Made by a program: the position numbers and the translations under genes. DNA of 9,970 nt from contig JAFSFN010000138.1 in NCBI GenBank assembly GCA_017435185.1, positions 1 to 9,970 on the forward strand, read 5' to 3'. This stretch comes from Clostridia bacterium (lineage in GTDB: Bacteria > Bacillota > Clostridia > Christensenellales > CAG-138). The notes under the pieces are model-generated. The model saw nothing but the letters and a program-made list of their open reading frames with translations, searched no databases and was not told the origin of the DNA. This document shows positions 1-5,706 of this stretch, piece after piece; the first letter of the stretch is position 1; every line of letters begins with the position of its first letter.

Positions 1-383
1 TCCCTTTTTACATGTAGTATATATCTGTATTCTGCCATTTCTGTTCGGAAGAAGACCTCAAACTCCGTAGGTTGGTTTTTTGTCTCTTCTGCAAAAGCAA
101 ACGGTTCGATGATCAGCTTTTTCTTGAAAAAAATGCGTTGTTCATTATCACCGGTCGCATACAATGGGCGGAGCACTTTTGCTGCCAATGTATGCAACGC
201 CTCTAATACATTTGATTTTCCGCCGCCATTTGGCCCATATATTGCAGAAACAGGCAAAAACCGTTCCCCATCTTTATCTTTTATTACTTTATCTTCATGT
301 TCAGAAATGGCCGCAGACTGCATATCGAAAGTAACTTCATCTTGAATGCTTTTATAATTTTTGACTGTAAATTGGCACAACAT
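1..383 (-). CDS. AAA family ATPase, N-terminal part (runs off left edge)
   Basis: The first 127 codons of a P-loop ATPase are present, starting at an ATG read on the minus strand at 383. GGAGG (392-396) lies 8 nt before the ATG. The start reads MLCQFTVKNYKSIQDEVTF, the usual opening beta strands of SMC/RecF-like ATPases of the COG1106 / AAA_15 type, in which the N-terminus carries half of the nucleotide-binding head. The Walker A motif GPNGGGKS is at residues 50-57, followed by helix NVLEALHTLAAKVL. Walker B, the signature motif and any C-terminal Toprim or nuclease domain would lie left of base 1. Family members are often accessory or defence-linked ATPases, some paired with RloB-like proteins; whether this one is cannot be decided here. 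It has its own promoter and is separated from spoIIID by a terminator, so it is a separate transcription unit. The ATPase call is secure; the biological role is not. Confidence 0.9.
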   Translation of the reverse strand, partial: MLCQFTVKNYKSIQDEVTFDMQSAAISEHEDKVIKDKDGERFLPVSAIYGPNGGGKSNVLEALHTLAAKVLRPLYATGDNEQRIFFKKKLIIEPFAFAEETKNQPTEFEVFFRTEMAEYRYILHVKR

Positions 384-426
384 AGCACTTTCCTCCACTT
401 CACGCTTCTTTTTACCACCTGTATCT

Positions 427-454
427 ATTATACTGCATTTTTGCATTTTGTAAA
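427..454 (-). promoter_or_regulatory. SigA-type promoter of the AAA ATPase gene
   Basis: On the minus strand, TTTACA (449-454) is followed after 16 bp by a perfect TATAAT (427-432). The predicted start is near 420, giving a leader of about 37 nt that contains the GGAGG at 392-396. The spacer holds an interrupted palindrome, TGCA-AAAA-TGCA, at 434-445, which could be an operator or chance. Confidence 0.75.
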
Positions 455-501
455 CAGAATATGAGATATACTCTCAAATTTTTCTTTGAAATATTAAATA
501 T

Positions 502-541
502 CAAAAATTAGAGCACCCACATATATAACATGCGAGTGCCC
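502..541 (-). terminator. Intrinsic terminator after spoIIID
   Basis: On the minus strand a 10-bp stem forms between 530-539 and 513-522, with two G-U pairs and a 7-nt loop (523-529). It is followed within a few bases by a run of five U (502-506). It lies about 55 nt beyond the spoIIID stop codon. The plus strand has no T-run after the stem, so it serves the minus-strand operon. Confidence 0.7.
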
Positions 542-595
542 AACATCACATTTCTTATTCACAAAAATCAACCTGCCCTACGGCTAAGCTGACTT

Positions 596-844
596 TCACG
601 CACCCTTATATTTTCTGTAAGTCGCCATACCTCCCCTTATGTGACGTTCTTCCTTGTTGTGTTCGAGTATCTGCCGCACTTCTTTTGCCATTGGCGGCGC
701 TATTTTTGCAAGTCTTTCCACCATATCCTTGTGGACTGTTGACTTGCTGACATTAAATACCTTTGCTGCACTGCGCACAGTTGCCTTATGCTCGATTATA
801 TACTGTGCAACGAGCAAAACACGTTCCTCGATATATGAATACAT
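596..844 (-). CDS. spoIIID: Sporulation transcriptional regulator SpoIIID
   Basis: An 82-residue protein that matches SpoIIID along its whole length (the Bacillus subtilis protein is about 93 residues, so the C-terminal tail is shorter here). SpoIIID is a small monomeric DNA-binding protein that acts in the mother cell, activating and repressing genes of the SigE regulon and helping to switch to SigK. The diagnostic features are the N-terminal YIEERV helix, the helix-turn-helix at about residues 22-45 with VSKSTVHKD as recognition segment, and the basic C-terminal part RHIRGGMATYRKYK (67-80) that makes extra DNA contacts in this family. The start ATG (842-844) is preceded by a G-rich ribosome site, GGGGGTG (850-856 region). 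That site lies inside a hairpin, listed separately. The gene follows the comF-like gene by 71 nt on the same strand and is last in the operon. Presence of spoIIID is the strongest evidence that the host forms endospores. Confidence 0.95.
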   Translation of the reverse strand: MYSYIEERVLLVAQYIIEHKATVRSAAKVFNVSKSTVHKDMVERLAKIAPPMAKEVRQILEHNKEERHIRGGMATYRKYKGA

Positions 845-888
845 AAAAACACCCCCGAAACTCTATGCTTTATGCATATGTCGGAGGT
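845..888 (-). promoter_or_regulatory. Terminator-like hairpin covering the spoIIID ribosome site
   Basis: In minus-strand RNA, ACCUCCGA (881-888) pairs with UCGGGGGU (851-858), 8 bp with one G-U pair. An inner 5-bp stem (874-878 with 864-868) closes a 5-nt loop. The 3' arm contains the G-rich Shine-Dalgarno of spoIIID and is followed at once by GUUUUU and the AUG. The element therefore has the form of an intrinsic terminator whose U-tract is the SD-to-start spacer. It could end comF transcripts, hide the ribosome site in read-through RNA, or both. The structure is seen in the sequence; the function is inferred. Confidence 0.55.
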
Positions 889-898
889 TTTGTTTATA
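873..898 (-). promoter_or_regulatory. Possible SigE-like promoter for spoIIID
   Basis: On the minus strand, TATAAA (893-898) and CATATGCA (873-880) are spaced by 12 bp. They loosely resemble the -35 ATA core and the CATA-type -10 of mother-cell SigE promoters. Known spoIIID genes are SigE-dependent. The match is partial and no SigA promoter is evident here. A start from this site would fall inside the 851-888 hairpin, so such an RNA would lack the 5' arm and leave the ribosome site free. Confidence 0.25.
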
Positions 899-915
899 GA
901 ATTGAAGTTTTGTTT

Positions 916-1557
916 TTATCTTTGAGTTGCTCTTGTGCAAGCAGTCAGCGCATACACTTCGTTTGCTCCTGCTCTTTTAAGTGTTTTAACACATTCTTCA
1001 AGTGTACTTCCCGTAGTTACGACATCATCTATCAACAAGATATTGGCGCCTTTAACATTTGCGGTTGTTCTAAAGGCATCTTTGATATTGGCAAGTCGTT
1101 CTTCCCTTGTCATATCCGTTTGAGTTGTCGTGTCCTTTACTCTTGTCAGTAAATTTGTATTAAGCGGCAACTCATATTTTTCGCATATTCTCTCCGCAAG
1201 GTACATACTTTGATTATAGCCCCTCTTTTTCTCGCGTTTTTTATGCAGGGGTACAGGAACAACACAATCTATCTGCCAATCATCGCCGATTGTCATGAAA
1301 GTCGCAAGACAGTAGGCAATATATGCTTTACCTTCGTATTTGAATCTCCAAACTGCCTTTTTAACATTCTCATCATATAAAAGTCCGCAACGCAGTTTAC
1401 TTATTCCCAAAATCCTTTGCGTATCGTAAACACGAATTATCTTGTCGGCACAGTCACTGCAAATAAAATGCTCGTTTATTATAGCTTCTCTTTCGCAGAG
1501 CATACATTTTTTGTCTCTGGGAAACACAATTTTATTAATCTGCTCTTTAATATCCAT
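916..1557 (-). CDS. comF: ComF family protein (zinc-finger phosphoribosyltransferase-like)
   Basis: A 213-residue protein with the ComF/GntX layout. A four-cysteine zinc site sits at the N-terminus (C18-x2-C21, C33-x2-C36). The conserved block VVPVPLHKKREKKRGYNQS (about 99-117) follows, and then a type I phosphoribosyltransferase PRPP loop ILLIDDVVTTGST (173-185). In competent bacteria ComFC helps take single-stranded DNA into the cytoplasm; the enzymatic activity of the fold is not well defined. The ATG (1555-1557) lies inside the end of recD2, an 11-nt overlap, and has only a weak GGCGGA (1569-1574) before it. Translational coupling to recD2 is therefore likely. Length is normal for the family. 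A DNA-processing role fits the link with RecD2, but competence in this organism is not shown. Confidence 0.9.
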   Translation of the reverse strand: MDIKEQINKIVFPRDKKCMLCEREAIINEHFICSDCADKIIRVYDTQRILGISKLRCGLLYDENVKKAVWRFKYEGKAYIAYCLATFMTIGDDWQIDCVVPVPLHKKREKKRGYNQSMYLAERICEKYELPLNTNLLTRVKDTTTQTDMTREERLANIKDAFRTTANVKGANILLIDDVVTTGSTLEECVKTLKRAGANEVYALTACTRATQR

Positions 1558-3745
1558 ATTTCAAATAGTCCGCCATTACGCTGTAGCGCTTCTTGACATT
1601 TGTATTGTTTATCATATTCTTCACGCAGTATTCCCTGCCAATGATATACACCTGCGCTCTTGCCCTTGTAACCGCTGTATAGAGCAGATTTCTCGTCATT
1701 AGCATGGGCGGCCCTCCGAGAAGCGGCAGAATAACTATCGGGAACTCACTGCCCTGGCTTTTATGCACCGACACACAGTATGCAAGCGACAATTCATCAA
1801 GCATGGAAAACTCATATGTGGCAAGGCGTTCATCATCAAAGAGCACCTGCATCGTCTGCGCATCATTGTCTATGCGCATTATAGTGCCCATATCGCCGTT
1901 GTAAACGCCCTCGCCATATTCCGAATCACGCCCACGGCAGATCTTTTTCCACTCTATGCGATAATTGTTCTTTGTCTGCATGACCTTGTCGCCCTCGCGG
2001 AACACCACATCTGAGTATTTTCGTTCCCTTTTCTTGCGTTCGGGCGGATTGAGCGCCTGCTGGAGTTTTGCATTGAGGTTGTTCACGCCCGTCTCACCTT
2101 TTTTCATCGGCGAAAGCACCTGCACATCTTTCAATGTATCATCCGTAAGCAATTTGTTTGTTTTGCCCATGCAAAGTGCTACAATGCGCTTCACCGCCAT
2201 ATCGACATTCTGTATTTCTTCAAATATGAAATCGGGGCTTTTGCCTGACAATTCAAGACTTTTGCCCATATTTATCCTGTGTGCGTTTGTGACTATCGCA
2301 CTTCGCTCACTCTGTCTGAAAATATCAGTCAGCCTTGTTACGGGAATGACCGAGCTTTTTATCATGTCATGGAGCACATTTCCGGCTCCGACAGGCGGAA
2401 GCTGATCAGCGTCACCCACCATTATGAGCCGTGTTCCCATATTAAGCGCACGCAACAAGGCGTGCATAAGCCTGATATCGACCATTGAGGCTTCATCGAC
2501 TATTATTGCGTCAGCATCAAGCGTGTTTTCGCTGTTTCGCATGAATTCTTCTTTGCCGTAGCCAAGTTCAAGCATACGGTGAATAGTTCTTGCCTCTCGC
2601 CCTGCCGCTTCGCTCATTCGTTTCGCCGCTCTTCCGGTGGGAGCACACAACTCACATTCAATACCTATCTTGTCAAAAAGGCGGATTATAAACTTGAGTA
2701 TCGTGGTCTTACCCGTACCGGGGCCGCCCGTGATTACCATAACGCCGTTTGTGAGTGCCGACAGCACCGCTTCTCTCTGCGACGGAGCAAGCTCTATGTT
2801 AAATTCCTTTTCAAGCGAATTTATTCCATCCTCGATGGAATAAAAAGGGCTTTGAACAGGAGGACGGTTTAAGAGTGAGAGGAATTTCGCACATTCCCTT
2901 TCCATGTGGTCCATCACATGGAGTGCAATGCAGGGTTCACCGTCAATGACCTTGTTTGACAATTCACGGCTCATTACCATGTCGTCTATCGTTTTTTCAA
3001 CCGGCAGTATCTCAGCACCCAGTATCTCCGCTGCGACTTCGACGAGTTTATCATACGGCAGGCAGGTGTGTCCCTCATGCATTGCCCACGAGAGCGTATA
3101 TTTTATGCCTGCTCGCAGTCTGTAAGGCGAATCTTTTTCAATACCCAGATTCTGCGCCAGATTGTCCGCCGTCTTAAAGCCGATGCCCTCAACATCTTCA
3201 ACAAGACGGTAGGGATTTTCTTTGAGCTTTGCAAGGCACATTGCGCCGTATATTTTATAGAGTTTCATTGCCTGAGCAACACTTACTCCGTATTCCGAAA
3301 GCGCAAGCATTACATCACGCATATCACGGCGAAGCATGAACGATGCCGCAATAGTCCTTGCCCTTGCAGGGCCTATGCCCGGCACTTCGCTCAGGCGCAT
3401 CGGGTCGTTTTCCAATATATCGAGAGTTTCCATGCCGAATGTGGCAACTATATTCTGTGCGGTCGCCTCACCAACGCCCTTTATAAGTCCGCATGAAAGA
3501 TATGATATCAATGCACTCAATGTTGCAGGCGCTTTTGTGCGGCTGCTTTGCGCACGAAACTGGAGACCGTATGCCCTATGCTCGACATAATCGCCCTCCG
3601 CTATTATCTTTTCGCCCACGCTTGCAAGCGGCATACTGCCTACGACAACAATCTCATCACCCGAGTCGTCAACAAGTTCCAGCACCGTGTAGCCGTTGTC
3701 TTCATTGCGGTATACTATCGTTTTTATAATGCCTTCAATTTCCAT
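1547..3745 (-). CDS. recD2: RecD2-type ATP-dependent DNA helicase
   Basis: A 732-residue SF1B helicase of the RecD2 (YrrC) type, the RecBCD-independent form that unwinds DNA 5' to 3' and acts in repair and replication-fork handling. The N-terminal OB-like part starts MEIEGIIKTIVYRNEDNGYT. Helix-hairpin-helix segments follow at about 84-100 (LIKGVGEATA), 118-133 (VPGIGPARA) and 181-197 (VEGIGFKTA). Helicase motifs come in order: Walker A GGPGTGKT (340-347), Walker B IIVDEASM (414-421), motif III GDADQLPPVG (444-453), LTDIFRQ (472-478), VSVHKSQGSEF (658-668) and YTAVTRARAQ (689-698). All key residues are intact, and the length is close to the Deinococcus and Bacillus proteins (about 715-800). 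No recB or recC is nearby. It is the first gene of a minus-strand operon with comF and spoIIID. The chosen ATG gives the standard family N-terminus, although no good Shine-Dalgarno precedes it. Confidence 0.95.
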   Translation of the reverse strand: MEIEGIIKTIVYRNEDNGYTVLELVDDSGDEIVVVGSMPLASVGEKIIAEGDYVEHRAYGLQFRAQSSRTKAPATLSALISYLSCGLIKGVGEATAQNIVATFGMETLDILENDPMRLSEVPGIGPARARTIAASFMLRRDMRDVMLALSEYGVSVAQAMKLYKIYGAMCLAKLKENPYRLVEDVEGIGFKTADNLAQNLGIEKDSPYRLRAGIKYTLSWAMHEGHTCLPYDKLVEVAAEILGAEILPVEKTIDDMVMSRELSNKVIDGEPCIALHVMDHMERECAKFLSLLNRPPVQSPFYSIEDGINSLEKEFNIELAPSQREAVLSALTNGVMVITGGPGTGKTTILKFIIRLFDKIGIECELCAPTGRAAKRMSEAAGREARTIHRMLELGYGKEEFMRNSENTLDADAIIVDEASMVDIRLMHALLRALNMGTRLIMVGDADQLPPVGAGNVLHDMIKSSVIPVTRLTDIFRQSERSAIVTNAHRINMGKSLELSGKSPDFIFEEIQNVDMAVKRIVALCMGKTNKLLTDDTLKDVQVLSPMKKGETGVNNLNAKLQQALNPPERKKRERKYSDVVFREGDKVMQTKNNYRIEWKKICRGRDSEYGEGVYNGDMGTIMRIDNDAQTMQVLFDDERLATYEFSMLDELSLAYCVSVHKSQGSEFPIVILPLLGGPPMLMTRNLLYTAVTRARAQVYIIGREYCVKNMINNTNVKKRYSVMADYLKYGY

Positions 3746-3761
3746 CAGTATGATTTTAACA
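3745..3761 (-). promoter_or_regulatory. Possible extended -10 promoter of recD2, perhaps leaderless
   Basis: On the minus strand, TGTTAAAAT (3753-3761) is an extended -10 element (TG-N-TAAAAT). It ends 7 nt before the recD2 ATG. The -35 position (TAGCAT) is poor. If used, transcription would begin at or next to the start codon, which would fit the lack of a ribosome site. This is a prediction only. Confidence 0.35.
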
Positions 3762-3776
3762 CAAGACGCATATAAA
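3748..3776 (+). promoter_or_regulatory. Possible sporulation-sigma promoter of the pdaB-like gene
   Basis: GTATG (3748-3752) and CATATAAA (3769-3776) are spaced by 16 bp. They resemble the -35 and -10 elements of the SigE/SigG class, and pdaB of Bacillus is sporulation-controlled. The region also holds inverted repeats GCAT-ATAA-ATGC (3768-3779) and AATGCT/AGCATT (3775-3780 with 3791-3796). It overlaps the predicted recD2 promoter on the other strand. No good SigA site was found. Tentative. Confidence 0.3.
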
Positions 3777-3809
3777 TGCTATAAAGCAAAAGCATTGGAG
3801 GAAAAAGCC

Positions 3810-4637
3810 TTGCGTATATTCGTAATCACCAAACGCCACATTCTTATCGCAGCGATAGCCGCCGCAATAATCATCACCGCCATAGTAGTTGCCGTATCAT
3901 TCACGAGCGGCAGTGCCACCGCACCCACAAGCTCACTGACTGCTGACGCATCAGCCGATAACAACTATGAAATGACCGTACTTGCAGGCACAAAGAAAGA
4001 ACTGCCGGTGTACAGCGTTGACAGGAACGACAAAAAGATTGCACTTACCATCGATGCCGCATGGGAAGACGACAAAACACCGTTTATTCTTGAAACGCTC
4101 GATAAATACGATGTTAAAGCTACATTCTTTCTATGCGGTTTTTGGGCAGAAAAATATGCGGATAAAGTAAAAGAGATATACGAAAAAGGACACGAGCTGG
4201 GCAACCATACCGCCACGCATCCGCATATGAACACACTGTCAGCCGACGGCATAAAAAAGGAGCTCGACGACTTTGAAAAGCTCATGGTCGATATCACAGG
4301 CGAAAAAACGACCGTATTCCGTGCGCCCTATGGCGAATATAACGACAACGTAATCAAAACAGTTCGTTCGATGGGTTATGAAGTGCTGCAATGGGACATA
4401 GATTCCATAGACTGGAAAGAAGAACGAAGCGCACAGACTATACTTGACACAGTGCTTCCCAAACTGCATGACGGCTGTATAATACTCTGCCACAACAACG
4501 GCTTCAAGATAAAGGAATATCTGCCCACGCTCATAGAAGAAGCGCAAAAGCAGGGTTATGAATTTGTAACCATAAGCGAGCTTCTCCTTGACGGCGAGAC
4601 CTACATTGATGTAAACGGCGTGCAGAAAGCCAAATAA
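3810..4637 (+). CDS. pdaB: PdaB-like polysaccharide deacetylase (CE4, NodB domain)
   Basis: A 275-residue membrane-anchored carbohydrate esterase 4 protein. The start is taken as TTG (3810-3812), because GGAGG (3797-3801) lies 8 nt before it and the protein then opens MRIFVITKRH, directly followed by a single membrane helix (10-31). A longer frame from ATG 3696 would lie inside recD2 and lacks a ribosome site. NodB motifs seen: TIDAAW (80-85) in place of TFDDG, NHTATH (132-137) with the two metal-binding His, RAPYGEYN (171-178), QWDIDSIDW (194-202) and LCH (226-228). The catalytic-base Asp (D82) and both His are kept; the second Asp of motif 1 is Ala. As I recall, PdaB-type sporulation deacetylases commonly depart from canonical motif 1 here, so this may be family-normal. 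The likely site is the outer face of a spore or cell membrane, acting on peptidoglycan. CE4 membership is firm; the PdaB subfamily is likely. Confidence 0.75.
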   Translation: MRIFVITKRHILIAAIAAAIIITAIVVAVSFTSGSATAPTSSLTADASADNNYEMTVLAGTKKELPVYSVDRNDKKIALTIDAAWEDDKTPFILETLDKYDVKATFFLCGFWAEKYADKVKEIYEKGHELGNHTATHPHMNTLSADGIKKELDDFEKLMVDITGEKTTVFRAPYGEYNDNVIKTVRSMGYEVLQWDIDSIDWKEERSAQTILDTVLPKLHDGCIILCHNNGFKIKEYLPTLIEEAQKQGYEFVTISELLLDGETYIDVNGVQKAK

Positions 4638-4647
4638 CTTTTGAAGC

Positions 4648-4707
4648 AACGGGCGACAGCATACTTTTTTGGGTTCCATGCACTTTTTTGATGTGCTCTC
4701 GTCCGTT
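4648..4707 (+). terminator. Long hairpin between the pdaB-like gene and the SDR gene
   Basis: AACGGGCGA (4648-4656) pairs with TCGTCCGTT (4699-4707) over 9 bp, including one G-U. After a 1x1 mismatch, AGCATA (4658-4663) pairs with TGTGCT (4692-4697), 6 bp. The loop (4664-4691) contains two copies of a CTTTTTTG run (4664-4671 and 4683-4690). The following tract, CTTTATT, is only weakly U-rich. It may end the pdaB-like transcript or be a structured leader of the next gene; terminator is the simpler reading. Confidence 0.45.
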
Positions 4708-4717
4708 CTTTATTGCT

Positions 4718-4727
4718 AAAGCGCTTT
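4718..4727. repeat. 10-bp perfect palindrome upstream of the SDR gene
   Basis: AAAGCGCTTT is a perfect palindrome 21 nt before the SDR gene's ribosome site. It could be a small operator or part of the leader structure. There is no second copy in the window to support a regulon. Confidence 0.25.
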
Positions 4728-4760
4728 TCGTGTGTTATCGTAGGCAGTGAGGTGATAACC

Positions 4761-5495
4761 GTGAAAGGTACTGTTTTTATTACAGGCGCATCAAGGGGTA
4801 TAGGCAGAGCGACCGCCCTCGCCTTTGCCGCCGCAGGTTTTAAGGTTGGCATAAACTACTTTCAGAACGATTCTGCCGCAAATTCTCTTGTAAACGAAAT
4901 AAACTCTCTCGGCGGCGTTTGTCATGCCGTAAAGGGCGATGTCGCTTCGTTTGCCGATATGCAGTCAAACATTTGTGAAGTTAAGGAAAAACTCGGGCAT
5001 ATAAGCGTGCTCATAAACAATGCAGGCATTGCTTACAGCGGTCTTTTTCAAGATACGACTGAAAAAATATGGAACAGAATATTCAGCGTTAATGTGAACG
5101 GTGCATATAACTGCACTCGTCTTGTACTGCCCGATATGATAAGCTGTAAATACGGGCGCATAATCAACGTTTCATCAATCTGGGGCATTACGGGCGCTTC
5201 ATGTGAAGTTGCCTATTCCGCTTCAAAATCAGCACTCACAGGCTTTACAAAAGCGCTTGCAAAAGAGGTTGCTCCGTCTTTTATAACGGTCAACTGCATA
5301 GCTCCCGGAGTTACAGATACCGACATGAACGCACCTTTAGGCAAAGATGTACTCTCTGCTCTTGCGGACGATATCCCCATGGGCAGGCTCGGTACACCCA
5401 AAGAAACAGCTTCGCTCATGCTCTATCTCGCTTCGGATGATGCGGCATATTTGACAGGGCAGGTAATCAGCATCGACGGTGGTTTTGCCGTCTGA
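4761..5495 (+). CDS. ymfI: SDR oxidoreductase, probable EF-P 5-aminopentanone reductase (YmfI type)
   Basis: A 244-residue classical short-chain dehydrogenase/reductase. The GTG start (4761) is chosen because GAGGTGAT (4749-4756), a near-perfect match to the 16S anti-SD, lies 4 nt before it and the protein then begins directly with MKGTVFITGASRGIG. An upstream in-frame ATG at 4713 adds a tail not seen in SDRs. Motifs: NADP-binding TGASRGIG (8-15), NNAG (86-89), N111, S139, and the catalytic Y152-x3-K156 in AYSASKSAL. The C-terminus TGQVISIDGGFAV is standard. The stretch SSIWGITGASCEV (138-150) is typical, from memory, of Firmicute proteins annotated as elongation factor P 5-aminopentanone reductase, which complete a lysine modification on EF-P. 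FabG (3-oxoacyl-ACP reductase) is the alternative, but no fatty-acid genes are nearby. Fold and enzyme class are secure; the exact substrate is inferred. Confidence 0.8.
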   Translation: MKGTVFITGASRGIGRATALAFAAAGFKVGINYFQNDSAANSLVNEINSLGGVCHAVKGDVASFADMQSNICEVKEKLGHISVLINNAGIAYSGLFQDTTEKIWNRIFSVNVNGAYNCTRLVLPDMISCKYGRIINVSSIWGITGASCEVAYSASKSALTGFTKALAKEVAPSFITVNCIAPGVTDTDMNAPLGKDVLSALADDIPMGRLGTPKETASLMLYLASDDAAYLTGQVISIDGGFAV

Positions 5496-5532
5496 AAATG
5501 ATATTTCGGAGCATATTTTCAAGGCGTATTTT

Positions 5533-5560
5533 AAGGGACTTTTAAGTCCTTTTTATATTT
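5533..5560 (+). terminator. Intrinsic terminator after the SDR gene
   Basis: AAGGGACT (5533-5540) pairs with AGTCCTTT (5545-5552) around a TTTA loop, with one G-U pair, and runs into TTTATATTT. It lies 38 nt after the SDR stop and separates that unit from the vanW promoter. The rest of the gap up to 5625 shows nothing else of note. Confidence 0.8.
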
Positions 5561-5625
5561 TGTCACATTAAGTCCAAAAACGGCGAAATAAGTATGAACT
5601 ATGAGTTAAAAAAGCGGTTTGTGTC

Positions 5626-5654
5626 TTTACTTCTCAAAGTGGCATAAATATAAT
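5626..5654 (+). promoter_or_regulatory. SigA-type promoter of the vanW-like gene
   Basis: TTTACT (5626-5631) is followed after an ideal 17-bp spacer by a perfect TATAAT (5649-5654). The predicted start is near 5661, which makes in-frame TTG 5662 impossible as a start and favours ATG 5707. Confidence 0.8.
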
Positions 5655-5706
5655 AGAAGCGTTGTATAAAATGCATTTTTTTCTAATTCGGAGATATAAA
5701 ATTATA

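Noticed and set aside
1965..2405. 146-codon open frame on the plus strand inside recD2
   Set aside because: It is antisense to an intact, motif-complete helicase, has no ribosome site or recognisable domain, and has the low-complexity look of a frame shadow.
434..3779. GCAT/ATGC-type short inverted repeats near 434-445, 864-878 and 3768-3779 as a shared operator
   Set aside because: The arms are only 4-5 bp, spacing and flanks differ, and such repeats are expected by chance in AT-rich promoters.
3696..3809. Longer N-terminus for the pdaB-like gene from ATG 3696
   Set aside because: It would overlap recD2, has no ribosome site, and the GGAGG-spaced TTG at 3810 places the membrane helix at the usual distance from the start.
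4713..4760. Upstream ATG start for the SDR gene
   Set aside because: It adds 16 residues before the glycine-rich motif, which SDRs lack, and the strong GAGGTGAT serves GTG 4761.
4761..5495. FabG in a fatty-acid synthesis cluster
   Set aside because: No acpP, fabD, fabF or fabH is adjacent, and the SSIWGITGASCEV segment points to the YmfI-type subgroup.
5662..5706. Earlier TTG/ATG starts for the VanW-like gene
   Set aside because: They lie at or within about 10 nt of the predicted transcript start and have no ribosome site.
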